In this document: positions 1-8,749 of the stretch, one piece after another
How the letters are laid out: each line of letters starts with the position of its first letter
How positions within the stretch are numbered: the stretch's first letter is position 1
Source: CAVYXZ01 sp965223835
Lineage (GTDB): Bacteria > Chloroflexota > Anaerolineae > Aggregatilineales > Phototrophicaceae
NCBI GenBank assembly: GCA_965223835.1
Contig: CBDCXQ010000001.1
Span: 3,596,001-3,660,000 of the forward strand
DNA length: 64,000 bases
Direction of reading: 5' to 3'
Notes under the pieces: generated by a model
Seen by the model: only the letters and a program-made list of their open reading frames with translations
Database searches by the model: none
What the model was told of the DNA's origin: nothing
Position numbers and translations under genes: made by a program

Positions 1-808
1 TTAAGCCACCACCCAGCAACTGAATTCCTTCAAGCGTCTCACCTAACAGTATTGCGGCAAAAAACAGCGTACCAATCGGTTCCACCGTACTCAAAATCGC
101 CGCCCGCGACGAGCCGAGACGTTGAATGCCCAACATAAACATGAAAATTGGCATCACCGTACTGAACGCAGCCAACCCCAATAATAGAATCCAGGTATTC
201 AAGTCGGAAGGAATCATAAGGTGACGCGTGGGCAGTAATGCCCAGAAAACGAAACAAGCGCCCGAAATGGCCCAGGCACTGGCCCACCGCATGGCATTAT
301 GCCCCTGTAGCAACCGGTTGTTAAAGATAAAATATACTGCAACCAACAGCGCATTCAGAAAGGCCCATACCACGCCACGCCAGGCACTATCACTCAAGCC
401 AACACCAAAGTCCGGCACGGTTAAGGCAACGCCAATCAGGGTGAGAGCTAATGCTAACCAGCTGTGCAATGCCAGGCGCTCACCCAGCACCAGATTTATT
501 AGCGCGACCATCGCCGGGTAGCTATAGAATAGCAATACATAGGTACTTGCTGGCAAGTCTTCCAAACCCCAAAATGCTGTCAAAGCGGCCCCGGCCAGCA
601 GAATTCCCAATCCTAACAAACCTCGCCGGGGCAACGGCTTATCCGGCAAAGGCGTACCCAGAGCCACCAGTAGCAGCCACATAAATGGCATCGCAAAGGT
701 AAAGCGCCAGGTCGCAATATCCAACGGACTCAACCCGCTGGGTTGGATAAGTTTCACCCAGATGGGCAATAGGGCATACCCTAACACGCCAATAAGAACA
801 AAAACCAT
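1..808 (-). CDS. EamA/DMT-family membrane exporter, 3' end cut by window edge
   Basis: Reading the minus strand from the ATG at 808 gives an open frame to the left edge (about 269 residues seen, C-terminus missing). The protein is almost all hydrophobic helices and shows the two-fold EamA layout of the drug/metabolite transporter superfamily. The first half contains AFWGLEDLPASTYVLLFYSYP and is followed by VLGERLALHSWLALAL. The second half repeats the pattern with RLGSSRAAILSTVEPIGT followed by ALLGE-like LLGETLEGIQL. Members export or import small metabolites through the cytoplasmic membrane; the substrate cannot be read from sequence. It is transcribed in the same direction as the nuo operon but is separated from it by a terminator and has its own extended -10 promoter. 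The start is supported by that promoter, about 26 bases upstream of the ATG. Confidence 0.88.
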   Translation of the reverse strand, partial: MVFVLIGVLGYALLPIWVKLIQPSGLSPLDIATWRFTFAMPFMWLLLVALGTPLPDKPLPRRGLLGLGILLAGAALTAFWGLEDLPASTYVLLFYSYPAMVALINLVLGERLALHSWLALALTLIGVALTVPDFGVGLSDSAWRGVVWAFLNALLVAVYFIFNNRLLQGHNAMRWASAWAISGACFVFWALLPTRHLMIPSDLNTWILLLGLAAFSTVMPIFMFMLGIQRLGSSRAAILSTVEPIGTLFFAAILLGETLEGIQLLGGGL

Positions 809-840
809 GTTAATCCTGTAAACTTCGACCACCTTAGTCG

Positions 841-849
841 ATTATAACA
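841..849 (-). promoter_or_regulatory. Extended -10 promoter for the EamA gene
   Basis: On the minus strand the sequence reads TGTTATAAT, a perfect TATAAT preceded by TGn. No good -35 hexamer lies 16-18 bases upstream, as is usual for extended -10 promoters. The predicted start point is near 834, giving a leader of about 26 bases. Confidence 0.5.
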
Positions 850-878
850 GTTGAAATTTTCGGCGCGTATCCCCAGGC

Positions 879-911
879 AAAATAAAAAGGGCACGGCAAT
901 GTACCGTACCC
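879..911 (-). terminator. Rho-independent terminator of the nuo operon
   Basis: On the minus strand an 8-bp stem (GGGTACGG with CCGTGCCC, one G-T pair) and a 7-base loop are followed directly by a T-rich tract (TTTTTATTTT). It lies 26 bases after the nuoN stop codon and separates nuoN from the EamA gene. Confidence 0.75.
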
Positions 912-936
912 TTCGTATTCAACTTCAAATAAGGAA

Positions 937-2445
937 TCAGGGTGCTTGCGAGAGCGCAATCGCTACCGGTTCAACCAGATTGGTCATCAGGAATGGGAAC
1001 ACACCCAGCACCAGAGTCCCGGCAAAGCTGACATAAATCGCCCAGTCAAGGTATTGCGATGTGCCCGGCGCCGGATCACCCTCACCCTCACTCAGGAACA
1101 TGCGCACGATGATACCCACATAATAAAACGCGCTCACCACACTGGTGAGAACACCGATAATCGCCAACCAGACCAAGCCAGATTCGATTGTAACCTGGAA
1201 AACCAGCCACTTCCCCATAAAGCCGGAAGTCAGCGGGATACCGGTCAGGCTGAGCATGAATACCGCCATAATCGCGGCCATCACCGGCTTGCTGCGGGCC
1301 AGACCGACAAAGTGTACCAGATCAGTTCCACTGGCATCATCGCGTTCTAGCGCCATCGCCACCGCGAATGCGCCCAGATTGGTGAACATATAGGCCAGCA
1401 GGTAAATCAACGCCCCCTGCGCTGCTTGATCGCCCAGACCCGCTGTTCCCGCAGCCGCGACCGCCATCATAATATAGCCCGCATGGGCAATCGACGAATA
1501 GGCCAGCAGGCGTTTGATATTGGATTGCGCGATAGCAACCACATTGCCCAGGATGAGCGTTGCCGCTGCAATCAATGCAACCACCAATTGCCAGGCAGTG
1601 CCACTGGCATCCCCAATCACCACGGTAGGCAAAGCCACAATCATAATCCGCAACAACGCGGCAAAACCACCGATCTTTGCCCCCACGCTCATAAACGCCG
1701 TAACCGGGGTCGGCGCGCCGTCATAGACATCCGGCGTCCACATGTGGAACGGCACGGCTGCAACCTTGAACCCCAGACCGACCAGCACCAGCGCAGAGCC
1801 AACCAACAACAAGGTCTGCGAAGAATTGAGTATGACCGTACCGCTGACTGCTTCGAGAATAGCTGGCAAACTGGTGGTCCCGGTTGCGCCATAGATAAGC
1901 GCGGCACCGTAGACAAAGAACGCGCTGGCAAATGCCCCCAGCACCAGATACTTCATGCCACTTTCTTCTGACTTAGGATCGGACAGACGGAACGCTGCCA
2001 GAATATACAGCGGAATACTGAGCAGTTCCAGCGCCACAAAGATCACGATCAGATCATTGGCGTGCCCCATGAGCATGACGCCACTGGTCGTGAACAGAAT
2101 CAAGGTGTAGAACTCGCCCCGTTCCAGCCCGGTCCGTTTGATGTAGTCAACACTCAGCAGGATGCTGATAAAGGCCGTCAGCAGCGCGGTCATGTTCAAA
2201 AAGGCACTGAACGTATCAATCTTAAACATGCCAAAGAAGGCTTCGTCCGTGACGTTGAAGGCCCCTAAGTTCAGAATGAAACTGACCGCGATCCCGGCGA
2301 TTGCCAGCCAGGCGGTAATGACTTTACGGTCTTTGGGCACGAACAAGTCTGCGACAAGCAGGAGCGTCGCGCCCAGAGCCAGACTAGCTACCGGCCAGGT
2401 ATAGGCCAGGTTAAGATCTGCAAGCGTTGGCGCTTCGAAAAGCAT
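937..2445 (-). CDS. nuoN: NADH-quinone oxidoreductase subunit N
   Basis: Antiporter-like membrane subunit of respiratory complex I, one of the three large subunits (L, M, N) that form proton channels in the cytoplasmic membrane. The 502 residues form about 14 hydrophobic helices. The signature stretches are present: a lysine in FKVAAVPFHMWTPDVYDGAPTPV and IKRLLAYSSIAHAGYIMM in the conserved Proton_antipo_M domain. The length is normal for NuoN. The ATG at 2445 lies nine bases after nuoM, and this is the last gene of the operon, followed by a terminator. Confidence 0.95.
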   Translation of the reverse strand: MLFEAPTLADLNLAYTWPVASLALGATLLLVADLFVPKDRKVITAWLAIAGIAVSFILNLGAFNVTDEAFFGMFKIDTFSAFLNMTALLTAFISILLSVDYIKRTGLERGEFYTLILFTTSGVMLMGHANDLIVIFVALELLSIPLYILAAFRLSDPKSEESGMKYLVLGAFASAFFVYGAALIYGATGTTSLPAILEAVSGTVILNSSQTLLLVGSALVLVGLGFKVAAVPFHMWTPDVYDGAPTPVTAFMSVGAKIGGFAALLRIMIVALPTVVIGDASGTAWQLVVALIAAATLILGNVVAIAQSNIKRLLAYSSIAHAGYIMMAVAAAGTAGLGDQAAQGALIYLLAYMFTNLGAFAVAMALERDDASGTDLVHFVGLARSKPVMAAIMAVFMLSLTGIPLTSGFMGKWLVFQVTIESGLVWLAIIGVLTSVVSAFYYVGIIVRMFLSEGEGDPAPGTSQYLDWAIYVSFAGTLVLGVFPFLMTNLVEPVAIALSQAP

Positions 2446-2454
2446 TCCAGCCCC

Positions 2455-4059
2455 CTATTCGTTCTGGTTCAGGACGAGCGCATTGTCCTGCGGATCGTAA
2501 ACCACCGTATCAGCCTGCTCAGGCAGGTAGACCTCGACATCTTCGACCAGCGCATCAACCGTTGCGGTCATGGTATCGAAGAAGGGGGTCGGTTGTAGGC
2601 CGATCAAGATCACGGCGATGAGAATCGGGATCAAAACCGCCAGCTCCTGCCAGTGAAGTTGCGGCAGGTTGCGGTTTTCTTCTTTATCGACATCGCCCAT
2701 GAACACCTTCTGGTACATGAACAGCATATAAACTGCTGCCAGAATCACGCCGAGCGTCGCAAACATCGTGTAGAAGAAGCTCAATACCGAACTACCCATT
2801 GACCCCAGCAGAATGACAAACTCGCCGACAAAACCATTGAGACCGGGCAGGCCCATGCTGCTCAACACGATGACCAGGCTAATGCCGCCAAACAATGGCA
2901 TCACTTTCCAGATACCGCCATAAGCGTCCAGCGCTTTGGTGTGCCGCCGCTCGTATAACATTCCAACGAGAAGGAAGAGACCGCCCGTGCTGATACCGTG
3001 ATTGACCATTTGTAGGACGCCACCCTGAATACCCTGCGCATTAAGGGCGAAAATCCCCAGTACCACAAAACCAAGATGGCTCACCGAGGAATAAGCCACC
3101 AATTTTTTAACATCATTTTGCGCGTAACTCACCCACGCGCCATAAATAATCCCGATCACAGCGAGTACGGCAACCGTCGGTGCCCAGGCCACGCTGGCTT
3201 CTGGAAACAGCGGGAGGCAGAACCGAACCAGGCCGTAAGTCCCCATCTTCAGCAAGACACCCGCCAGAATGACAGAACCAGCGGTCGGCGCTTGCACGTG
3301 TGCATCAGGCAACCAGCTATGGAGCGGGAAAATCGGAACTTTGATGGCAAAGGCAATGAAGAAGCCCAGGAACAGGAATGACTGGACGCTCTCCGGGTTC
3401 AACAACCCGTTGAATGGCAGCACGAGTTCACCCGAATTAACCTGCGCGATGATGTCGGGCACTGCAAAGGTCCCCGCAGCATTCCCCAGAAACAAGATCG
3501 CCAACAGCATGAGAATGGAGCCAGCCATTGTATAGAGGAAGAATTTGACAGCGGCATACACACGTTGTTCCGCACCCCAGATGCCGATGAGAAAATACAT
3601 CGGAACCAGTGTGACTTCCCAGAAGATATAGAACAGGAACAGATCCTGCGCCACAAAGACGCCCAGCATCGCCCATTCCAGCAGCAGCATGAACATGAAA
3701 TACAGTTTCACACGACCACGTTCTTCCAACACGTGTGAGCGGAAGGAACTGAGAATCGCCAGCGGCATAATGAAACCGGTCAGGACCAACAGCAGCAGAC
3801 TGAGGCCATCCAGCCCAACGTAATAGCTGATGTTGTACTGGGGCAGCCAGTCGATGCGCTGCACCATTTGCAAACCGGCTTCAGCATTATCGAAGCCCCA
3901 CCACAACAGTAAGGTGCCGACAAATGTTGCCAGGCTGAACCCAAAAGCCGTCCATTTAATGTTTTCGGTCTGGTCCTCGCGCATAAACATGAGGACGAAC
4001 ATCCCGATTAACGGTAGGAACAGCACCACCGTAATAAGCGAAAGTGCGCTCGATTCCAT
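2455..4059 (-). CDS. nuoM: NADH-quinone oxidoreductase subunit M
   Basis: Second antiporter-like proton channel subunit of complex I. The 534 residues are close to usual length. Key residues of the channel are visible: Glu148 in FWEVTLVPMY, Lys240 in FAIKVPIFPLHSWLPDAH and Lys271 in LLKMGTYGLVRF, matching the essential Glu144, Lys234 and Lys265 of the E. coli protein. The C-terminal 50 residues are soluble and acidic (DALVEDVEVYLPEQ), a small extra tail. It lies between nuoL (21 bases upstream) and nuoN (9 bases downstream) in the operon. Confidence 0.96.
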   Translation of the reverse strand: MESSALSLITVVLFLPLIGMFVLMFMREDQTENIKWTAFGFSLATFVGTLLLWWGFDNAEAGLQMVQRIDWLPQYNISYYVGLDGLSLLLLVLTGFIMPLAILSSFRSHVLEERGRVKLYFMFMLLLEWAMLGVFVAQDLFLFYIFWEVTLVPMYFLIGIWGAEQRVYAAVKFFLYTMAGSILMLLAILFLGNAAGTFAVPDIIAQVNSGELVLPFNGLLNPESVQSFLFLGFFIAFAIKVPIFPLHSWLPDAHVQAPTAGSVILAGVLLKMGTYGLVRFCLPLFPEASVAWAPTVAVLAVIGIIYGAWVSYAQNDVKKLVAYSSVSHLGFVVLGIFALNAQGIQGGVLQMVNHGISTGGLFLLVGMLYERRHTKALDAYGGIWKVMPLFGGISLVIVLSSMGLPGLNGFVGEFVILLGSMGSSVLSFFYTMFATLGVILAAVYMLFMYQKVFMGDVDKEENRNLPQLHWQELAVLIPILIAVILIGLQPTPFFDTMTATVDALVEDVEVYLPEQADTVVYDPQDNALVLNQNE

Positions 4060-4080
4060 AAGGTTACGTGTCTCCCCTGA

Positions 4081-6555
4081 TTAACCGGCTAGAAGCAGCG
4101 GCAACAGAATAATCACTATGACAAATACAACGCCCAGCAGAAGCGTAATCGCATACATCCGCACATAACCGGTCTGTACCCGGCGTAGCCGACCACTCGC
4201 CCACCGTGTCACCCGACCAATGCCGTTTACAACGCCATCAATCAACCCCAGATCAATCGGTTGGCTGAGCAAGCGGCCCAGTGCATTAAACCCACGTGTC
4301 AGAACCGAATTATGGAAGTAGTCATGCCAGAAATTCCAGTCCAGTTGATCGGCCAGGAACGCACCCAGACGGTTGAATGGGTTTTCGAAGAACTGAAAAT
4401 AAATTTCATCCCAGTACAGACGAGCGTTCGCCAACTTCCAGATCGCCCCGGTCGACGGGTTCTCGGCCAGCGGATCACGCCGACGTTCAGTAAGAGCCTT
4501 GCCATTGCCATAGATCGAACGGGCGACAAAAATACCACCCAGACCCAACGCCAGTGCCGGAATAGCGATGAGAGGATTGAACACCCCCCCCAATGGCAAG
4601 TGCGGATGAACATTCGCCAACGACCATTCCAGGAAATGGATTAAGTTGCCGGAACCAAACAAATCCGACAGGAAAATAAAAGCTTTGGGCGTGTTCACAA
4701 AGCCGATAAAAATGCTGAAAATCCCCAGAATGACCAGTGGGATCGTCATGGAAGGCACACTTTCGGGGGCATGAGCCGCGGCTTCGGAGCGCGGTTCGCC
4801 ATAAAAAACCAGCTCCATCTGCCGCCACATATAGAAGGCGGTAAATGCCGCTGCGGCTAACAGTACGCCCAGCGCCAGATAACCACTGAACTGCTGTAGC
4901 ACCGTGTCCCCAAACAAACCCGCCAGCCATGAATCTGCCAGGATTTCATCTTTTGACCAGAAACCTGCAAATGGGAAAATCCCGGCCAGCGCTAATGTCC
5001 CGATCAGATAGGTGATATATGTCACCGGCATTCGTTTGCGCAGACCGCCCATGTTCCGCATGTCCTGCGGGTCAAACTCATGCCCTTCGTCATGATGATC
5101 GTCACCGTGACCATGTTCATGCACATGATGATGTCCGTGTTCAACACCATGAATGACTGACCCGCTGCCCAGGAAGAGCAGCGCTTTAAAGAAAGCATGA
5201 GTCACCATGTGGAAGATCGCCGCGCCATAGGCACCAACGCCTACTGCCGCCACCATAAACCCAAGCTGACTGATGGTACTATAGGCCAGGACGCGTTTAA
5301 TGTCCCATTGGCCCATCGCAATATAACCGGCCATGATCGCGGTGCCTGCGCCGATTAACGTCACAATAAACGACGTCACATCTGCACTCGCGTATAACAC
5401 ATTGGAGCGCACCATCATATAGACGCCAGCTGTAACCATCGTCGCCGCATGAATGAGGGCACTCACGGGCGTTGGACCAGCCATCGCGTCCGGCAGCCAG
5501 ACAAACAGCGGAATTTGCGCGGACTTACCGGTTGCACCCAGCAGGAGGAACAATGTAATCAGGACGATGACGCTCTCAATTGGCAATGAAATCGACCCAA
5601 ATTGAACCTGGGCACCAGCTTCGAGCATTCGTTCAGCTTGCCCAAATACACCCAATTGCTCAGTCGGAATGTGGTCGTTATTGGTGAATTCCGGCGGGAA
5701 GCCCAATGCACTGCCGTGATCGTCAGCCGCGCCTTCTTCGCCATGATCTTCTTCAGTTTCTTCCGCCGCCGCAAAGCTCGTCAGCATCAATGTGCCGTGT
5801 TCATCTGCTGCCGGTTCTTCGCTATGCTCGTCAGCGGCCTCACCCGCGTCAGCATGGGCTTCTTCTTCTAGATGATGGAGCGTCTCTTCCAGGAAATGCA
5901 CATTGGCGATCTCGCCGGGGCGGAAATAATCCAGCGTGCCAAATGTCCAAAAGATCAGGAAGATACCCAACAACATGCCGAAGTCGCCGATACGGTTGAG
6001 GATCATCGCTTTCTTGGCAGCATTACTGTTTTGCCAGCCCACCCCTCTGGCTTTATCAAACCAGAAGCCGATGAGGAGGAATGAACAAACCCCCACGCCT
6101 TCCCAACCGACGAACATCATCAGGAAATTGTTGCCCGTTACGAGGACATACATGAACGCCAGGAACATGTTGAGGTAGGCAAAAAAGCGGGTTGCCCGCG
6201 GGTCGCGGTGAATATAGCCGACCGAGTAGATATGTATGAGCGTCCCCACAAATGAGACGAACATCATCATCGTCACGCTCAGCGTATCGACCCGCATCTG
6301 CCACGGAATGTTGACACTATCGCCGATGCGTATCCAGCCATCAAAAAACGCTGGATTCACGATCGCCGCCGTCCCATGACTGGCATTGAGATAGGTTAAG
6401 AGCAGCACAGCAATCACAAACGTCAGGCTAGAAGCCACAATCGCAATACGGCCCGCCCAGCGTTCACCCAACCGCGCTCCCCAGATAAAGTTAATGAACG
6501 CCCCAATTGCCGGGATCAAGATCATTAACGGTACGAGTTGCGGATAATTTTCCAT
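4081..6555 (-). CDS. nuoL: NADH-quinone oxidoreductase subunit L with acidic and histidine-rich inserts
   Basis: Third antiporter-like proton channel subunit, which in other species carries the long lateral helix of complex I. The core is clear: WEGVGVCSFLLIGFW, GKSAQIPLFVWLPDAMAGPTPVSALIHAATM and HAFFKALLFLGSGSVIH. At 824 residues it is about 200 longer than E. coli NuoL. Two inserts explain most of that. Residues about 220-320 form an acidic loop rich in Glu, Asp and His. Residues 469-492 form a loop with 11 histidines between GSVIHG and the conserved MGGLRKRMP. The C-terminal helices are intact. The ATG at 6555 follows nuoK by 8 bases. Confidence 0.95.
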   Translation of the reverse strand: MENYPQLVPLMILIPAIGAFINFIWGARLGERWAGRIAIVASSLTFVIAVLLLTYLNASHGTAAIVNPAFFDGWIRIGDSVNIPWQMRVDTLSVTMMMFVSFVGTLIHIYSVGYIHRDPRATRFFAYLNMFLAFMYVLVTGNNFLMMFVGWEGVGVCSFLLIGFWFDKARGVGWQNSNAAKKAMILNRIGDFGMLLGIFLIFWTFGTLDYFRPGEIANVHFLEETLHHLEEEAHADAGEAADEHSEEPAADEHGTLMLTSFAAAEETEEDHGEEGAADDHGSALGFPPEFTNNDHIPTEQLGVFGQAERMLEAGAQVQFGSISLPIESVIVLITLFLLLGATGKSAQIPLFVWLPDAMAGPTPVSALIHAATMVTAGVYMMVRSNVLYASADVTSFIVTLIGAGTAIMAGYIAMGQWDIKRVLAYSTISQLGFMVAAVGVGAYGAAIFHMVTHAFFKALLFLGSGSVIHGVEHGHHHVHEHGHGDDHHDEGHEFDPQDMRNMGGLRKRMPVTYITYLIGTLALAGIFPFAGFWSKDEILADSWLAGLFGDTVLQQFSGYLALGVLLAAAAFTAFYMWRQMELVFYGEPRSEAAAHAPESVPSMTIPLVILGIFSIFIGFVNTPKAFIFLSDLFGSGNLIHFLEWSLANVHPHLPLGGVFNPLIAIPALALGLGGIFVARSIYGNGKALTERRRDPLAENPSTGAIWKLANARLYWDEIYFQFFENPFNRLGAFLADQLDWNFWHDYFHNSVLTRGFNALGRLLSQPIDLGLIDGVVNGIGRVTRWASGRLRRVQTGYVRMYAITLLLGVVFVIVIILLPLLLAG

Positions 6556-6563
6556 AATAATGG

Positions 6564-6866
6564 CTAACCTTCGAGTTGGTTTAGTTCGTCAATGTTGATG
6601 CTTTGCTTGGAGCGGAAGATGGCAACTATCAATGCCAGCCCGACCGCGACCTCGGCAGCGGCAACCGTAATCACAAAAAACACAAACAAATGACCGTCGA
6701 CATTGCCCCACTGCCGGGCAAAGGCAACCAGTGCTAGATTTGCGGCGTTCAACATCAACTCAACGGACATAAACACCAGGATGGCATTGCGGCGCAGCAG
6801 CACACCCATTGCCCCCAGAATAAACAGTGTCATGCTGAGCATGACGTAGGCTTCGGTCTGTACCAT
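6564..6866 (-). CDS. nuoK: NADH-quinone oxidoreductase subunit K
   Basis: Small three-helix membrane subunit of complex I that links the quinone site to the antiporter subunits. The 100 residues match the family length. The two membrane glutamates needed for proton transfer are at exactly the E. coli positions: Glu36 in SVELMLNAAN and Glu72 in AAAEVAVGLAL. It sits 13 bases after nuoJ and 8 bases before nuoL. Confidence 0.97.
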   Translation of the reverse strand: MVQTEAYVMLSMTLFILGAMGVLLRRNAILVFMSVELMLNAANLALVAFARQWGNVDGHLFVFFVITVAAAEVAVGLALIVAIFRSKQSINIDELNQLEG

Positions 6867-6879
6867 TAGTTATCGTCTC

Positions 6880-8151
6880 CTAGTCGCCCGCACCGGATTC
6901 ATCCAGCTTCAGTTGCTCAGCATTGCTCTGGGTCACTTCCTGACCTACCTGTGAGGCGATTACACTGGTCAAGGGGCGGCTGACCCGACGGCGACCCAAA
7001 CGCGCACGTAACAGCGCCGGTGATTCCTGCTTACGATGAGTCAGGACGATTGCACCGACCATCGCCACCAGCAGCAAAATCGCCACCGCTTGCATGGGCA
7101 ACATATATCGGCTGAACAGCACCTGCCCCACACTCACAGGACTGCCAAATGTCGGGGCTGCTGCGACTGCGAGTGGCGTCAAAACCGGCGTTGTTAGATT
7201 TTCAAGCCGCCGCTCGGCCCCCACAATCCAGAGAGTTGCCACCCCACGTTCGATTCCGAATACGTCGTCATTATTCAACCGGGCCACGACATTGCCTTCA
7301 TTACCGGCTTCAATCACGGCCCAGGTCCGCAAATCAGTGTCTTCACTGACTTCGGCTGGACCGGCCACCCCACCCAGCGCAATATCGCCGTCCAGGATGA
7401 CGGTATCATCCGGGTCAAAGTCATTGCCAAAATCGACCAGGCTGATCGCTGGCAACCCGCCGTAGGCATTAAAAATGGTGACACGCCCGCTGCGTTCATC
7501 CGTCGCCGTCAGGTCATCAGCAATAACACCCAGCGCAACGTCAGCACCCGGACCATAGGCAATGGCCGTGCCGATAAACCCGGCTTCCAGCGTAACCGGC
7601 TGCGCCATCAGCACTTCATCGGTCCCGGCGGCGACCAATGCAAACTCATAGTCGCCGGGTGGAAACGTCAAGTGTCCAATCGTATCGCCGAATTCGAAAT
7701 CTTCGTGAACCACAACACCACTGACTCGCAGGTCAACCGTCCCGGCATCCGATGCATAATGCGCAACGCGCACCTGCGGATTACCAGGGGCTGAAGCGAA
7801 TTCGGAGACGGGCTGGGCATTTAAGACCAGGCCAACAATCACCAGGAAAACCAGTGCCAGCACCATCGCTAAGGGTGTCACCCAGCGAAAGGGTGTACTA
7901 CCGGCTAACTTCTCTGCACCCAGGAGCATAATTACAAATAAGAACAATACCATGATGGCCCCGGCATAGACGGTAATCTGGACCATCGCCAGGAACGGTG
8001 CGTTGAGCATCAAGAAGAAGAACGCGATACAGCCCATGTTCAAGATCAAAAACAGCGCACTGTGGACGGCGTTCTCGCTTAAGAGCATCATGACAGCAGC
8101 CACCACAGAGATGACGCCGACAATAATAAAGAGCCAAACCTCGGTTGTCAT
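6880..8151 (-). CDS. nuoJ: NADH-quinone oxidoreductase subunit J with an inserted DUF4397 domain
   Basis: Membrane subunit of complex I whose third helix takes part in coupling. Residues 1-112 give four normal NuoJ helices, including the conserved YAGAIMVLFLFVIMLL. Residues 349-370 (YMLPMQAVAILLLVAMVGAI) are the fifth helix. Between helices 4 and 5, where normal NuoJ (about 180 residues) has only a loop, there are about 210 soluble residues. Residues 125-200 read VRVAHYASDAGTVDLRVSG, then FGDTIGHLTFPPGDYEFALV and VTLEAGFIGTAIAYG, the pattern of DUF4397. Residues 200-320 look like a second, more divergent beta-rich unit. By NuoJ topology this loop faces outside. A basic cytoplasmic tail of about 50 residues follows. 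The frame is continuous, so this is not an assembly join. Confidence 0.93.
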   Translation of the reverse strand: MTTEVWLFIIVGVISVVAAVMMLLSENAVHSALFLILNMGCIAFFFLMLNAPFLAMVQITVYAGAIMVLFLFVIMLLGAEKLAGSTPFRWVTPLAMVLALVFLVIVGLVLNAQPVSEFASAPGNPQVRVAHYASDAGTVDLRVSGVVVHEDFEFGDTIGHLTFPPGDYEFALVAAGTDEVLMAQPVTLEAGFIGTAIAYGPGADVALGVIADDLTATDERSGRVTIFNAYGGLPAISLVDFGNDFDPDDTVILDGDIALGGVAGPAEVSEDTDLRTWAVIEAGNEGNVVARLNNDDVFGIERGVATLWIVGAERRLENLTTPVLTPLAVAAAPTFGSPVSVGQVLFSRYMLPMQAVAILLLVAMVGAIVLTHRKQESPALLRARLGRRRVSRPLTSVIASQVGQEVTQSNAEQLKLDESGAGD

Positions 8152-8199
8152 CAGTTCAATATCCCACTGGAAAATGACTTTGTGGATTTTATCGCAAAT

Positions 8200-8225
8200 A
8201 GCGCCAGAGTCAAACCTCTGGCGCT
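8200..8225 (-). promoter_or_regulatory. Perfect 10-bp hairpin between nuoI and nuoJ
   Basis: AGCGCCAGAG and its exact complement CTCTGGCGCT are separated by 6 bases, in the only sizeable gap of the operon. No T-run follows on the minus strand, so a full terminator is unlikely. A processing, stabilising or pausing hairpin that sets the nuoJ-N level relative to nuoA-I is more likely (inference). Confidence 0.5.
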
Positions 8226-8238
8226 GTAATCCCCTGGT

Positions 8239-8733
8239 TTATTTGGGGTCTTCCATATCGGGAATAGCCCGATCATAGGCCCCAGGTTCTACCCGCTGGG
8301 GTGTATCCTGTGTTGCAGCGGGCGGCGGTACAATCAGCATATCTTTGGTATAGATCGCGTCGCGCCGGTCGGTAAATGCCATTCGATGCTCATTCGTCAA
8401 GACAATCGCCTCGGTCGGACAGGCATCTTCACAATAGCCGCAAAAGATACAACGCAGCATATTGATCTCATAGGTTTTAGCGTAACGCTCACCGGGACTG
8501 TAGCGCTCCTCATCGGTGTTTTCGGCTGCTTCTACCCAGATTGCATCTGCCGGGCAGGCAGCGGCGCATAACGAACAGCCAATGCACTTCTCCAGGCCAT
8601 TGTCATAGCGCTTCAGTTCGTGACGCCCTTTAAACCGCTCTTGAAACGGGCGCATTTCCTCCGGGTACTGAATCGTAACCGGCTCTTCCAGAACATGTTT
8701 GAACGTTGTCTGAAAACCACGAATTAAATTCAT
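8239..8733 (-). CDS. nuoI: NADH-quinone oxidoreductase subunit I (8Fe ferredoxin-type)
   Basis: Iron-sulfur subunit carrying clusters N6a and N6b, which pass electrons from NuoG towards NuoB and quinone. Two complete 4Fe-4S motifs are present: Cys50, 53, 56 with Cys60 (CIGCSLCAAACP) and Cys95, 98, 101 with Cys105 (CIFCGYCEDACP). The 164 residues include a proline-rich tail of about 30 residues. The ATG at 8733, preceded by AAGGGG, is preferred to the TTG two codons earlier. It follows nuoH by 16 bases. Confidence 0.96.
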   Translation of the reverse strand: MNLIRGFQTTFKHVLEEPVTIQYPEEMRPFQERFKGRHELKRYDNGLEKCIGCSLCAAACPADAIWVEAAENTDEERYSPGERYAKTYEINMLRCIFCGYCEDACPTEAIVLTNEHRMAFTDRRDAIYTKDMLIVPPPAATQDTPQRVEPGAYDRAIPDMEDPK

Positions 8734-8749
8734 AACCAATACCCCTTAC

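Noticed and set aside
5602..5871. Plus-strand frame inside nuoL
   Set aside because: It is an overlapping frame across the acidic insert of NuoL, with no ribosome-binding site. The minus-strand gene is certain.
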